Source: Kaistia sp. 32K
GTDB taxonomy: Bacteria > Pseudomonadota > Alphaproteobacteria > Rhizobiales > Kaistiaceae
Assembly: GCF_016629525.1 (NCBI RefSeq)
Contig: NZ_AP024269.1
Location: forward strand, 5,136,501-5,200,500
DNA length: 64,000 nt
Direction: 5' to 3'
Both the position numbers and the translations under genes were made by a program. Below, piece by piece: positions 43,514-53,257 of the stretch. Under the pieces are notes generated by a model that ran no database searches, was not told the DNA's origin, and was given only the letters and a program-made list of their open reading frames with translations. Position 1 is the first letter of the stretch, and each line of letters starts with the position of its first letter.

Positions 43514-44662
43514 TCAGCCGAACGTCTTTCTGGGGTCGAAGGCGTCGCGCACCGCCTCGCCGATGAAGACGAGCAGGCTCAAAATCACCGAGATGACGAC
43601 GAAGCCGGTCAGGCCGAGCCAGGGCGCCTGGAGGTTGTTCTTGCCCTGCGCCAGCAGTTCGCCCAGCGACGGAGAGCCGGGCGGCAGGCCGAAGCCGAGG
43701 AAGTCGAGCGAGGTCAGCGTTGTGATCGAGCCGTTCAGGATGAAGGGCAGGAAGGTCAGCGTCGCCACCATGGCGTTGGGCAGCACGTGGCGGACGATGA
43801 TGGTGCGGTTTTTCACGCCCAGCGCCCGCGCGGCGCGCACATATTCGAAGTTTCGCGCTCGCAGGAATTCGGCCCGCACCAGACCGACCAACCGCACCCA
43901 GGAGAAGAGCAGCAGGATGCCGAGCAGCACCCAGAAGCTCGGCACCAGGATCGAGGCCATGATCAGGAGGATGTAGAGCTCGGGCAGCGACGTCCAGATA
44001 TCGATGAAGCGCTGGAAGATCAGGTCGAGCCAGCCGCCGAAATAGCCCTGCACGGCGCCGGCCAGGATGCCGATCGCCGAGGAGACGACCGTCAGCACCA
44101 GGCCGAACAGCACCGAGAGGCGGACGCCGTAGAGCAGGCGCGCGACGACGTCGCGGCCCTGGTCGTCCGTGCCCATCCAGTTGAAATTGCCGAGCGTGCA
44201 GTTCGGATCGGCGTCGCCGAGCGGGTAGGCGCGGCAGCGATCCTCCTTCGGAATCATCCACCAGGGCGGCGCCGGCGCCGGCGTCGCCATCTCGTTGTTG
44301 ACGGTGTCGAAGGAGTAGCGGATCGCCGGCCAGATCATCCAGCCATTGGCGTTGATCTCCTCCTGGATGAAGGGATCGCGGAAATTGGTCGTCGCCAGGA
44401 AGCCGCCGAACTTCTCTTCCGGATAGTCGGCGAAGACCGGCAGCAGCAGCTCGCCCTTGTAGGAGGCGATCAGCGGCCGGTCATTGGCGATGAAATTGGA
44501 GCCGAGCGTCAGGGCGAACAGCGCCAGGAAGATCCAGAGCGACCAGTAGCCCCGGCGGTGCGCCTTGAAATTGCGCCAGCGGCGCAGGTTGAGCGGCGAG
44601 AGCGACAGGCGGGTCGGCTCGATTTCGCGGGCTTGCACAGAGACATCGGTCACGTCAGACAT
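43514..44662 (-). CDS. yejE: Peptide ABC transporter permease (YejE-like)
   Basis: A 382-residue permease with one N-terminal helix, a periplasmic loop of about 130 residues, and five more helices. The coupling loop is [20 protein letters not shown]. The C-terminus [15 protein letters not shown] is typical. The long loop with SFDTVNNE and [12 protein letters not shown] distinguishes YejE from DppC. The start overlaps the yejB end by 8 bases. Confidence 0.93.
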   Translation of the reverse strand: MSDVTDVSVQAREIEPTRLSLSPLNLRRWRNFKAHRRGYWSLWIFLALFALTLGSNFIANDRPLIASYKGELLLPVFADYPEEKFGGFLATTNFRDPFIQEEINANGWMIWPAIRYSFDTVNNEMATPAPAPPWWMIPKEDRCRAYPLGDADPNCTLGNFNWMGTDDQGRDVVARLLYGVRLSVLFGLVLTVVSSAIGILAGAVQGYFGGWLDLIFQRFIDIWTSLPELYILLIMASILVPSFWVLLGILLLFSWVRLVGLVRAEFLRARNFEYVRAARALGVKNRTIIVRHVLPNAMVATLTFLPFILNGSITTLTSLDFLGFGLPPGSPSLGELLAQGKNNLQAPWLGLTGFVVISVILSLLVFIGEAVRDAFDPRKTFG

Positions 44663-45767
44663 CCCGCCGTTCGAAATCGATGCGCGGATCGATCCAGGTG
44701 TAGGTGAGGTCGGAGAGCAGGCCGATCACGAGGCCCATCAGCGAGAAGATGAACAGCGTCGCGAACACCACCGGATAGTCGCGGTTGATCACCGATTCGA
44801 AGCCGAGCAGGCCGAGCCCGTCGAGCGAGAAGATCGTCTCGATCAAGAGCGACCCGGCGAAGAAGGCGGAGATGAACGCGCCGGGGAAGCCGGCGATGAC
44901 GATCAGCATCGCGTTGCGGAACACGTGGCCGTAGAGCACCTTGCGTTCCGAAAGGCCCTTGGCCCGCGCCGTCACGACATATTGCTTGCGGATCTCGTCG
45001 AGGAACGAGTTCTTGGTCAGAAGCGTCGTCGTCGCGAAGGCGGAGAGCGACATGGCCGTGATCGGCAGGGCGATGTGCCAGAAATAGTCGACGATCTTGC
45101 CGCCGAGCGACAGGCTGGAGAAATTATCCGAGGTTAGCCCTCGCAACGGGAACCAGTCGAAGAAGCTGCCGCCGGCGAACAGCACGACGAGTAGGATGGC
45201 GAACAGGAAGCCGGGGATCGCATAGCCGACGACGATCACCGCCGACGTCCAGATGTCGAAGCGGGCGCCGTCGCGCACGGCCTTGGCGACGCCGAGCGGG
45301 ATCGAGATGCCGTAGGAGATCAGCGTCATCCAGAGCCCGAGCGAGATCGAGACCGGCATCTTCTCCTTGATCAGGTCGAGCACGCCGATGTCGCGGAAAT
45401 AGCTCTGGCCGAAATCGAAGCGCAGATAATTCCAGATCATCAGCCCGAAGCGCTCGAGCGGCGGCTTGTCGAAGCCGAACTGCTTTTCGAGCTTGGCGAT
45501 GAATTCGGGATCGAGCCCCTGCGCGCCGCGGTATTTCGACGAGACGGGCGCGCTGCCCAGCGTTCGGTCGGTGCCGCCCATGCCGGCGTCGGCGCCGCCC
45601 CCGCCGCCGATCCGGCTGGTCGCCGAGACGTCGTTGCCCTGCAACTGGGCGATGACGCGTTCGACCGGGCCGCCGGGGGCGAACTGCACGATGATGAAGC
45701 TAATGGCCATGATGCCGAAAATCGTCGGGATCATCAGCAGGAGGCGTCGGAAAATATAGGCTGCCAT
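44655..45767 (-). CDS. yejB: Peptide ABC transporter permease (YejB-like)
   Basis: A 370-residue permease beginning [20 protein letters not shown]. It has a Gly/Ala-rich insertion in the first periplasmic loop ([18 protein letters not shown]) and the coupling loop [20 protein letters not shown]. It forms the channel with YejE. It lies 22 bases after the second yejA-like gene in the same operon. Confidence 0.93.
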   Translation of the reverse strand: MAAYIFRRLLLMIPTIFGIMAISFIIVQFAPGGPVERVIAQLQGNDVSATSRIGGGGGADAGMGGTDRTLGSAPVSSKYRGAQGLDPEFIAKLEKQFGFDKPPLERFGLMIWNYLRFDFGQSYFRDIGVLDLIKEKMPVSISLGLWMTLISYGISIPLGVAKAVRDGARFDIWTSAVIVVGYAIPGFLFAILLVVLFAGGSFFDWFPLRGLTSDNFSSLSLGGKIVDYFWHIALPITAMSLSAFATTTLLTKNSFLDEIRKQYVVTARAKGLSERKVLYGHVFRNAMLIVIAGFPGAFISAFFAGSLLIETIFSLDGLGLLGFESVINRDYPVVFATLFIFSLMGLVIGLLSDLTYTWIDPRIDFERRDV

Positions 45768-45789
45768 CTCGTTCCTTAATCAGCCTTCC

Positions 45790-47703
45790 TTAACCAGCCT
45801 TGCCGATGGCGGCGGCCCGCTCGGGATCCTGCCACCACGTCATTTCCGGCGAAAAACCATAGTCGGGCTTCGTCTCCGGCCAGGCGAACTTATCCCAGAT
45901 GGCGACGCGATGCGCCTCGGAGAGCCAGGCCGGAAACCAGATATGCAACGATCGCAGCACGCGGTCGAGCCCGCGCATCAGCGTCGTCAGCTCGGCCCGG
46001 CTCTGGACCGAGGCCGCCCGCGAAACCAGCGCATCCACGACGGGGTGCTTGAGGCCGGAAAGGTTGGAGCCGCTCGGCACATCGGCGCTGATCGAGCCGA
46101 AGATCTGCTCGATGCCGTCGATCGGCGTCGCGTCGAACATGATCCGCGAGGCCATGATGTCGTAGTCGAAGGCGTTCTGGCGGCTCTGGTACTGGGCGGC
46201 GTCGACCATCCGCAGCGAGGCGTCGACCCCGATCGCCTTCAGATTTTCGATCAGCGGCGAGAGCACGCGCTCGAACGCCTGCGACTGGATCAGGAATTCG
46301 AGCCTCAGCCGCTCGCCGCTCGCGTTGACCAGGCCGTTGCCCTGACGTTGCCATCCCGCCTCGGCGAGCAGCGTCGTCGCCTGGCGCAGCAGGTTGCGGT
46401 CGCGCCGGCTGCCATCGGCGACCGGCGGCATCACCGCCTCGCCGAACGCCTCGGCCGGCAGCTGGGCCCGGAACGGTTCGAGAAGCGCCAGCTCGTCGGG
46501 GGAGGGAAGTCCGCTGGCGGCGAAATCGGAGAACTGGAAGAACGAGGTCGCGCGCACATAGAGCCCGAAGAACAGGTTCTTGTTGGTCCAGGGGAAATCG
46601 AACGCCATGCCGATCGCCTGCCGCGTGCGCGGATCGGCGAACTTGGCGCGGCGCAAATTGAAGAACCAGCCATACATGTCGGGCCGGCGCTCGGCCGGGA
46701 AGGAGGGCTTCTTCACGCGGCCGTCGCGCGCGGCGGGGAAGTCGTATCCCGTCGCCCAGGTCTTCGACGACGGCTCCTCGCGGAAGGTCAGCTCGCCCTT
46801 GGCGAAGGCCTGAAACTGGACTTCGTCGTCCTGGTAGAACTCGAGGCGGATGCGGTCGAAATTGGCGCTGCCGACGACGACCGGCAGGTCCTTCGCCCAA
46901 TAGTCCGCGACGCGCTCATACTCGATCGAGCGGCCGGGGCTGATCTTGCCGACCCGGTAGGGGCCGGAGCCGAGCGGCGGCGTCATCGTCGAGGCCTCGA
47001 AATCCCGTCCGGCCCAGTCGGCCCTGGAGAATATCGGCAGCGACGACGCGACGAGGATCGGAACCTTGCGGTTCTGCTTGCCGGAAAACACCACCGTGAC
47101 GGTGTGCGGATCGTCGGCGGTGACGGAAACCATCTCGCGGATCGATTGCGCGATGTTGGGATGGCCCTTCGCCTTCAGCGTCTCCAACGAGAACACGACG
47201 TCATCGGCGGTAAGCGGCGTGCCGTCGTTGAACCTGGCTTCCGGCCGCAGCCGGTAGACATGGCGGTTGCCGTCCTCCGAGACGGCGATGCTTTCGGCCA
47301 CGAGACCGTAGACCGAATCGGGTTCGTCGGCGGCCGCCACCATCAGCGTGTCGAAGCAGAGCTCGATCCGGGGCGGCGCATCGCCCCTAAAGGTGAAGCC
47401 GTTCAGCGTGTTGAAGGTGTAGGCGTTCTGGTTGTAGTACCAGCTCGGCGCCGAGAAGACGAAGCTGCCGCCCTTCGGCGCTTCCGGGTTCAGATAGGCG
47501 AAGTGCTTGAAATCCGGACCGTATTTGAGCTCGCCGAACACCGAGAGCCCGTGGCGCGGCGTGGCGGCGCCGGTCTCCTCGGCGGCGAAGGCGGCAAGGC
47601 CCGGGCCGAGCAGCGGCAGCATCGCACCCGCCGCCGCGCCCTTCATCAAGGCGCGGCGCGTCAGGGCCGGAAGCGGAGGAAGGCGGGAAGCCGCGCCGCT
47701 CAA
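45790..47703 (-). CDS. Peptide-binding protein, YejA-like, second copy (Tat-type signal)
   Basis: A 637-residue extracellular solute-binding protein, family 5. The N-terminus has a twin-arginine motif before the hydrophobic core (LTRRALMKGAAAGAMLPLL), so export by Tat is likely, in contrast to the first copy. Family segments include LNPEAPKGGSFVFSAPSWYY and RVADYWAKDLPVVVGSANFD. TTG at 47703 overlaps the preceding stop as TTGA and is in frame, with GGGGG upstream. The two copies share extended similarity in their ligand domains but are clearly diverged, suggesting different peptide ranges for one permease. Confidence 0.88.
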   Translation of the reverse strand: MSGAASRLPPLPALTRRALMKGAAAGAMLPLLGPGLAAFAAEETGAATPRHGLSVFGELKYGPDFKHFAYLNPEAPKGGSFVFSAPSWYYNQNAYTFNTLNGFTFRGDAPPRIELCFDTLMVAAADEPDSVYGLVAESIAVSEDGNRHVYRLRPEARFNDGTPLTADDVVFSLETLKAKGHPNIAQSIREMVSVTADDPHTVTVVFSGKQNRKVPILVASSLPIFSRADWAGRDFEASTMTPPLGSGPYRVGKISPGRSIEYERVADYWAKDLPVVVGSANFDRIRLEFYQDDEVQFQAFAKGELTFREEPSSKTWATGYDFPAARDGRVKKPSFPAERRPDMYGWFFNLRRAKFADPRTRQAIGMAFDFPWTNKNLFFGLYVRATSFFQFSDFAASGLPSPDELALLEPFRAQLPAEAFGEAVMPPVADGSRRDRNLLRQATTLLAEAGWQRQGNGLVNASGERLRLEFLIQSQAFERVLSPLIENLKAIGVDASLRMVDAAQYQSRQNAFDYDIMASRIMFDATPIDGIEQIFGSISADVPSGSNLSGLKHPVVDALVSRAASVQSRAELTTLMRGLDRVLRSLHIWFPAWLSEAHRVAIWDKFAWPETKPDYGFSPEMTWWQDPERAAAIGKAG

Positions 47704-49559
47704 GGCTTGGCCCCCAGGGCCTTTTCCTTGGCCGGATCGATCCACCAGGATTCGATGTCGATGCCGGCATATTCGGGCTGCTTCTCGGGAATCCCGAACT
47801 TGTTCCAGTAGGCGACGTTGATGGTGTCGCTGAACCATTGCGGCACGACGTAGTAGTTCCAGAGCAGCACGCGATCGAGGGCGTGGGTCGCGGCGACCAG
47901 CTCGTCGCGGTTCTTGGCGAACACGACGCGGTCGATCAGGGCGTCGACGGCCGGATCCTTGATGCCCATGAGGTTGCGGCTGCCTTTGACGTCGGCGGCG
48001 GCCGAACCCCACATCTCGCGCTGTTCGTTGCCGGGCGAGTGCGACTGCGGGATCACCGTCGAGACGACGTCGAAATCGAAATCGTTGACGCGGGCGACAT
48101 ACTGCGCCGTGTCGACGACCCGCAGCCGGGCGTCGATGCCGATCCGCTTCAGGTTCTGGATGTAGGGGGAGACGACGCGCTCGAAGGAGGGGTCGCTTTC
48201 GAGGAATTCGATGGTGAAGGGCTCGCCGGTCTCGGCGTTGACCATCTTGTTGCCCTTCAGCACCCAGCCCGCCTCCTGCAGCAGCGCGATGGCCTGGCGG
48301 AGGTTGTCGCGGAAGGCCTGCGGCGTGTCGTTGACCGGCAGCTTGAATTCCTTGGTGAAGACCTCGGGCGGAACCTTGTCGCGGACGGTTTCGAGGATCT
48401 CCAGTTCCTCGCCCTGCGGCAGGCCGCTGGAGGCGAGGTCGATGCCGGCGAAATAGCTGTTGATCCGCTTGTACTTGTCGAAGAACAGCGTGCGGTTCAT
48501 CGTCTCGAAATCGAAGACGTAGTTGAGCGCCTCACGCACGCGCGGGTCCCGGAACTTGTCGCGGCGCTGGTTGAGGACATAGCCCTGCATGCGCCCGGAC
48601 GAGGCGATCGGGAACGAGTGCTGGACGACCTTGCCGCTCTTCACGGCGTCGAAGTCATATTCCGTCATCCAGCGGCCGATGCGGTTTTCCAGCCGGTAAT
48701 CATCGAGGCCGCCCTTCTTGAAGGCCTCCCAGGCAGCATTCGGGTCGCGGTAGTAGTCGACCTTGATACGATCGAAATTGTGCCGGCCGACCTGGGTCGG
48801 CAGGTCCTTGGCCCAATAGTCGGCGACCCGTTTCCAGACGATCTGGCGGCCGGGGCTCATCGATTCGACCTGATAGGCTCCGGAGCCGAGGGGGATCTCC
48901 AGCGTCGACTTCGAGATGTCGCGCTTCTTGCCGCTGGCGTCGGTGCCTTCCCACCAGTGCTTCGGCAGCACGGCGAGATCGCCCATGATGTTCGGCAGTT
49001 CCCGGTTGCCCGCCTTGTCGAAGGTGAAGGTCACCTCGCGATCGCCCGTGATCTCGGCCTTCACCACATTGGCGTAGTACTTGTTGTACATCGGGCTCTG
49101 GGCCTTCAGCGTCTCGAACGACCAGATGACGTCCTCCGGCGTGATCGGCTTTCCGTCGTGCCAGCGCGCCGCCGGGTTCAGGCGGAACTTCACCCAGCTG
49201 TAGTCGTCCGGATAGAGGACCGCCTCGGCGATCAGGCCGTAATTGGTGCCGGCCTGGTCGGTCGCCTGCTCCATCAGCGTGTCGTAGAGCAGGCCGCCGC
49301 CGAACTGGGCGAAGCCGGAGGCCGGCGTGCCCTGCACGATGTAGGGGTTGAGACTGTCGAAGGTGCCGACGGCGGCGCGGTTCGAAGTCCCACCCTTCGG
49401 CGCATCGGGATTGACGTAGTCGTAGTGCTTGAACCCGTCGGGGTTTGCCGGTTCGCCGATCAGCGAGGTCGCATGTCGCCATTCCTCGGCCGCCACGGCG
49501 CCTGTTGTCGCTGGCAGCAGGAGCGACAGGCTGAGCAGGGCGGCGGCGGCGAGTTTCAT
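47700..49559 (-). CDS. yejA: Peptide-binding protein, YejA-like, first copy (Sec signal)
   Basis: A 619-residue family-5 binding protein. A Sec signal peptide (MKLAAAALLSLSLLLPATTG, cleaved near AVAAEEW) precedes GFKHYDYVNPDAPKGGTSNR and RVADYWAKDLPTQVGRHNFD. It captures oligopeptides in the periplasm for YejBEF. It is the first gene of a six-gene operon (yejA, yejA-like 2, yejB, yejE, yejF, ghrA), in which neighbours overlap or are separated by at most 22 bases. Confidence 0.93.
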   Translation of the reverse strand: MKLAAAALLSLSLLLPATTGAVAAEEWRHATSLIGEPANPDGFKHYDYVNPDAPKGGTSNRAAVGTFDSLNPYIVQGTPASGFAQFGGGLLYDTLMEQATDQAGTNYGLIAEAVLYPDDYSWVKFRLNPAARWHDGKPITPEDVIWSFETLKAQSPMYNKYYANVVKAEITGDREVTFTFDKAGNRELPNIMGDLAVLPKHWWEGTDASGKKRDISKSTLEIPLGSGAYQVESMSPGRQIVWKRVADYWAKDLPTQVGRHNFDRIKVDYYRDPNAAWEAFKKGGLDDYRLENRIGRWMTEYDFDAVKSGKVVQHSFPIASSGRMQGYVLNQRRDKFRDPRVREALNYVFDFETMNRTLFFDKYKRINSYFAGIDLASSGLPQGEELEILETVRDKVPPEVFTKEFKLPVNDTPQAFRDNLRQAIALLQEAGWVLKGNKMVNAETGEPFTIEFLESDPSFERVVSPYIQNLKRIGIDARLRVVDTAQYVARVNDFDFDVVSTVIPQSHSPGNEQREMWGSAAADVKGSRNLMGIKDPAVDALIDRVVFAKNRDELVAATHALDRVLLWNYYVVPQWFSDTINVAYWNKFGIPEKQPEYAGIDIESWWIDPAKEKALGAKP

Positions 49560-49651
49560 GGGCGCGATTCTCCGGCGAATGACTCACATTACTAAGGCGG
49601 ATTACACGCAGGGCAACTCCTGCGTGATCCGCGGCAACCGGCATCGCAACA

Positions 49652-49684
49652 GAAAAAGGCCGGAGAATGTCTCCGGCCTTTTCT
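49652..49684 (-). terminator. Rho-independent terminator of the cytochrome c gene
   Basis: Stem AAAAGGCCGGAGA with TCTCCGGCCTTTT around ATG; on the minus strand it ends in TTTTTCT. It lies 24 bases after the cytochrome stop. The plus-strand form also ends in TTTT, but no gene reads into it from that side. Confidence 0.85.
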
Positions 49685-49707
49685 CAGTGTCGCAGTGCTG
49701 GATGCGC

Positions 49708-50520
49708 TCAGGGCGTCGCGGGCTGCTGGGCCGGAGCCGGAGCTGCCGGTGCGGCGGGCGCCTCCGGGGCAGCGGGTGCTGCGGGAGCAGCCGGAGCCTC
49801 AGGGGCAGCCGGAGCCGCCGGTGCCTCGGTCGCGGCAGGCGCTGCCGGAGCGGCGGGCGCAGCCGGGGTCTCGGTTGCCGGCGCAGCGGGAGCTGCCGGT
49901 GCTTCGGCGGCCGGAGCAGCCGGAGCATCAGCGGCGGCCGGAGCAGCCTCGGCGGGCGCCGCCGCCTCGGGCTCGGGCAGCGGAACCGGGCTGTGCGACA
50001 GCGTGCGGAGATAGGCGATCAGGTTGGCGCGATCTTCCGGCTTCGAGATACCGGCGAAGCCCATCGCCGTGCCCGGCATGTCGGCCTTCGGGTTCTTCAG
50101 GAAGTGGTAGAGGTGCTCGTAGGTCCACTTCTTGCCTTCGTCATGCGCGGTCGTCATCACGCCGGAGTACTTGAACCCCTCGGCCGAGCCGATCGGGCGA
50201 TCGATGACGTTGTAGAGGTCCGGACCGACCTTGGTGCCGGCGCCCTCGACGAAGTTGTGGCAGGCGGCGCACTTCTTGGAGACGGCCTCGCCGGCCTCGA
50301 CCTTGGCGCTCGCGAGCAGGACCGCGACCGGCGGCTCCTGCGCGGCGGCCGGGCCGCCAGCGGCGGCGCCCGGGGCCTCTTCCGCGACCTCGATGATGAA
50401 GCCCGGCTTCTCCGGATGGGCTGGCGAATAGATCTCGCCGGCGAAAATGCTCAGCGACATGACCACCAGAAGCGTGAACAAGACCGCGCCGACAATCTTG
50501 TTGAGTTCGAATGAATCCAT
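49708..50520 (-). CDS. Membrane-anchored class I cytochrome c (CycM-like) with Ala/Pro-rich tail
   Basis: A 270-residue protein. Residues 10-30 form an uncleaved N-terminal anchor (GAVLFTLLVVMSLSIFAGEI). The haem site is CAACH (Cys84, Cys87, His88), with the likely axial Met at 153 (GTAMGFAG). This is the CycM / cytochrome c552 pattern of rhizobia, which passes electrons from the bc1 complex to an aa3 oxidase. Residues 180-270 are an unusual tail built almost only of Ala, Pro, Glu and Thr. The ATG at 50520 matches the family start. It is divergent from kdsB and ends in a strong terminator. Confidence 0.9.
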   Translation of the reverse strand: MDSFELNKIVGAVLFTLLVVMSLSIFAGEIYSPAHPEKPGFIIEVAEEAPGAAAGGPAAAQEPPVAVLLASAKVEAGEAVSKKCAACHNFVEGAGTKVGPDLYNVIDRPIGSAEGFKYSGVMTTAHDEGKKWTYEHLYHFLKNPKADMPGTAMGFAGISKPEDRANLIAYLRTLSHSPVPLPEPEAAAPAEAAPAAADAPAAPAAEAPAAPAAPATETPAAPAAPAAPAATEAPAAPAAPEAPAAPAAPAAPEAPAAPAAPAPAQQPATP

Positions 50521-50704
50521 CGATCTAGGCCCCAGGCGATTCAATTAGGCTATGGGAACCGGCAGCCCCATGGCGCCATGCCCCCCTCGTGTGGCGCGGA
50601 AACTACAAGCTTTCCAGTGTGTGGCGCAATACGTATGAACGTCCCCAGATTGAGACGTTTTGACACCGGCATGTCGCCATGCCGGGCAAATCAAGGAAAA
50701 CCCG

Positions 50705-51451
50705 ATGAGTTCTGCCGCCGAGGCCCTCGTCCTTATCCCCGCCCGCATGGCCGCGACGCGCCTGCCGGGCAAGCCGCTCGCCGATATCAACGGCGAACCG
50801 ATGATCGTGCATGTCTGGCGGCGCGCCACCGAGGCGCGGATCGGGCGGGTGGTCGTGGCGACGGACGATGCCGGCATCGCCGCCGCCGTGGAGCATGCGG
50901 GCGGCGAGGCGGTGCTGACGCGGGCCGACCACGTGAACGGCTCGTCCCGCATTCATGAGGCGGCCGAACTGATTGATTCGGGCCGCCGCCACGACGTCAT
51001 CGTCAACGTGCAGGGCGATCTCCCGACCATCGAGCCGGCCTCGATCGCCGCCTGCTTCGCGCCGCTCGCCGATCCCGCCGTCGATATCGCCACCATCGCG
51101 GCGCTGATCGACCGGGACGAGGACCGCACCAACCCGAATGTCGTGAAGATCGTCGGCTCGCCGCTCTCCGCCGATCGGCTTCGCGCGCTCTATTTTACCC
51201 GGGCCACCGCGCCCTGGGGCGACGGGCCGCTGCTGCACCATATCGGGCTCTATGCCTATCGCCGGGCGGCGCTGGATCGCTATGTCGCCCTGCCGCCCTC
51301 GGCGCTGGAGCGGCGCGAGAAGCTGGAGCAGTTGCGGGCGCTCGAAGCCGGCATGCGCATCGACGTCGCGCTCGTTGACGCGGTGCCGCTCGGTGTCGAT
51401 ACTCCCGCCGATCTCGAACGGGCGCGCATCCTTCTCGCCGCCCGCCAATGA
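50705..51451 (+). CDS. kdsB: 3-deoxy-manno-octulosonate cytidylyltransferase
   Basis: A 248-residue enzyme that makes CMP-Kdo for lipopolysaccharide core assembly. The nucleotide-binding N-terminus [18 protein letters not shown], then [22 protein letters not shown], and [13 protein letters not shown] are diagnostic. ATG 50705 follows AAGGA by 7 bases. The stop overlaps an in-frame ATG for pheA (ATGA), so kdsB and pheA are co-transcribed. Confidence 0.96.
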   Translation: MSSAAEALVLIPARMAATRLPGKPLADINGEPMIVHVWRRATEARIGRVVVATDDAGIAAAVEHAGGEAVLTRADHVNGSSRIHEAAELIDSGRRHDVIVNVQGDLPTIEPASIAACFAPLADPAVDIATIAALIDRDEDRTNPNVVKIVGSPLSADRLRALYFTRATAPWGDGPLLHHIGLYAYRRAALDRYVALPPSALERREKLEQLRALEAGMRIDVALVDAVPLGVDTPADLERARILLAARQ

Positions 51452-51498
51452 CGCCGGCCGGCTGGACCGACGGCAATCTTGAACAGAAGTCTCACTCC

Positions 51499-52350
51499 AT
51501 GAAGAAGATCGTGTTCCAGGGCGAACCTGGCGCCAATTCCCACATCGCCTGCGCCGACGTCTATCCCGACTACGAGGCCGTGCCGGCGCCGACCTTCGAG
51601 GATTGCTTCCAGGCGATCGCGCGCGGCGATGTCGATCTGGCGATGATCCCGATCGAGAATTCGCTCGCCGGCCGCGTCGCCGATATCCACCACCTGCTGC
51701 CCGATTCGGGCCTGCACATCATCGGCGAGTACTTCCTGCCGATTCGCTTCCAGCTGATGGCGCTGAAGGGCGCGACGCTGGAGACGATCAAGACGGTGGA
51801 AAGCCATGTCCATGCGCTCGGCCAGTGCCGCCGCATCATGCGCGAGCACGGCTATCGCGCCATTGTCGCCGGCGATACGGCGGGCGCGGCGCGCATCATC
51901 TCCGAATCGGGCGACCTGACCCGGGCTGCGCTCGCGCCCCGCTTCGCCGCCGAGATCTACGGCCTCGATATCCTTGCCGAGAACGTCGAGGACGCCGCCC
52001 ACAACACGACGCGCTTCGTCATCCTGTCGCGCGAGCCGCAGAATGCCGCCTATGGCGCCGGGCCGGTGATCACGACGTTCGTCTTCCGTGTCCGCAACAT
52101 TCCGGCCGCGCTCTACAAGGCGCTCGGCGGCTTTGCCACCAACGGCATCAACATGACCAAGCTCGAGAGCTACCAGCTCGACGGCCGCTTCTCGGCGACG
52201 CGCTTCTATGTCGATGTCGAGGGGCACCCGCAGGATGTCGGCCTCGCCCACGCGCTGGAGGAGCTCGCCTTCTTCTCGGCCGAGCTGCGCATTCTGGGCG
52301 TCTATCCGGCGGCGCCGTTCCGCGCCGACGTCGTCGAGCCGCGCGGCTAG
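51499..52350 (+). CDS. pheA: Prephenate dehydratase
   Basis: A 283-residue monofunctional enzyme turning prephenate into phenylpyruvate for phenylalanine synthesis. The catalytic domain begins KIVFQGEPGANSHIACADVY and holds the essential Thr in HNTTRFVIL. The C-terminal ACT domain binds Phe; the usual ESRP motif reads ESYQ here. ATG 51499 matches the family start; an upstream ATG at 51448 overlapping the kdsB stop would add 17 residues and could be the true coupled start. Confidence 0.94.
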   Translation: MKKIVFQGEPGANSHIACADVYPDYEAVPAPTFEDCFQAIARGDVDLAMIPIENSLAGRVADIHHLLPDSGLHIIGEYFLPIRFQLMALKGATLETIKTVESHVHALGQCRRIMREHGYRAIVAGDTAGAARIISESGDLTRAALAPRFAAEIYGLDILAENVEDAAHNTTRFVILSREPQNAAYGAGPVITTFVFRVRNIPAALYKALGGFATNGINMTKLESYQLDGRFSATRFYVDVEGHPQDVGLAHALEELAFFSAELRILGVYPAAPFRADVVEPRG

Positions 52351-52404
52351 TCTTTGAAACCGATCAGGCGCCGGCCGGCGCCTGGTTTTCACCAAGCGCT
52401 GCTC

Positions 52405-52431
52405 GTTCCCAATTGAGGCCGGGCCCTAGCC
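52405..52431. repeat. Imperfect direct repeat, left copy, before the alpha/beta hydrolase
   Basis: GTTCCCAATTGAGGCCGGGC (plus CCTAGCC) matches 53231-53257 at 21 of 27 positions. The two copies bracket a gene of lower GC content. Confidence 0.5.
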
Positions 52432-52487
52432 ACGGTGCTTCGGTGCCAGGTTCGCGGGCATTGGCCATGTCGTGAGGGGGAAGACAG

Positions 52488-53186
52488 GTGACCACATTCG
52501 TCCTCATTCATGGCGCATGGCATGGCGGCTGGTGTTGGAATCGTGTCGCTCCCTTGCTGAAAAGCGCCGGGCACGAGGTCCATCAACCAACCTTGAGCGG
52601 ATTGGGCGACCGAGCGCATTTGATATCGCGCCAGATCGATCTATCGACGCATATCGATGATATCGCGACCTATGTGAGTGATGCCGGGCTTCGAGACATC
52701 ACCCTCGTTGGCCACAGCTACGGCGGTTTTCCCGCCACGGTCGCGGCACATCGGCTCGGCCGTCTGATCTCCCATCTCGTGCTGCTTGATGCCTTCCTGC
52801 CTGTCGACGGCGAAATGCTGCTGGACCATGCACCGGCCATGATAGAGCGCTATCGGCAGGCTGCCGAAGCGGATGACGGCTGGAACATTCCGCCGATCCC
52901 ATCATCGCTGTTCGGCGTCGCAGCTGACGACCAAAGCTGGGTAGACGCCCGGCTGACCCCGCAGCCAGTCGAAAGCTACTTCGAACGAGTCTCCCTGCCT
53001 CAGGCGCTGAACGTGCAGCGGAAAATCTATATCCGCTGCGCGCAAGCGCCCGGTGACTTGCTTGTGACTTCTATCGGGCGCGTGCAATCCGACGCTGGAT
53101 GGCACTATCTCGAGATTGACGCACCGCATGATGTGATGATCACGCATCCCGAATTGCTGGCCCGGGAACTGCTTCACCACGGCTGA
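52488..53186 (+). CDS. Alpha/beta hydrolase, probably acquired
   Basis: A 232-residue hydrolase of the plant-type esterase/hydroxynitrile lyase-like group. The oxyanion segment FVLIHGAWHGGWCW, nucleophile elbow LVGHSYGGF (Ser), LLDAFLP, and the C-terminal DAPHDVMITHPELLA (His) are clear. Its base composition is visibly lower in GC than the neighbours, with many A/T third positions. It interrupts the kdsB-pheA / nudC neighbourhood between two imperfect direct repeats. GTG 52488 follows GAGGGGGA. Substrate unknown. Confidence 0.85.
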   Translation: MTTFVLIHGAWHGGWCWNRVAPLLKSAGHEVHQPTLSGLGDRAHLISRQIDLSTHIDDIATYVSDAGLRDITLVGHSYGGFPATVAAHRLGRLISHLVLLDAFLPVDGEMLLDHAPAMIERYRQAAEADDGWNIPPIPSSLFGVAADDQSWVDARLTPQPVESYFERVSLPQALNVQRKIYIRCAQAPGDLLVTSIGRVQSDAGWHYLEIDAPHDVMITHPELLARELLHHG

Positions 53187-53230
53187 TTGGACGGAGCAGT
53201 TTCCCGGTCCGTTCGCCCGCCCGTCGTACT

Positions 53231-53257
53231 GTTCCTGATTGAATCCGGACCCTAACC
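53231..53257. repeat. Imperfect direct repeat, right copy, after the alpha/beta hydrolase
   Basis: GTTCCTGATTGAATCCGGAC (plus CCTAACC) reaches into the last codons of nudC. It is the partner of 52405-52431. Confidence 0.5.
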
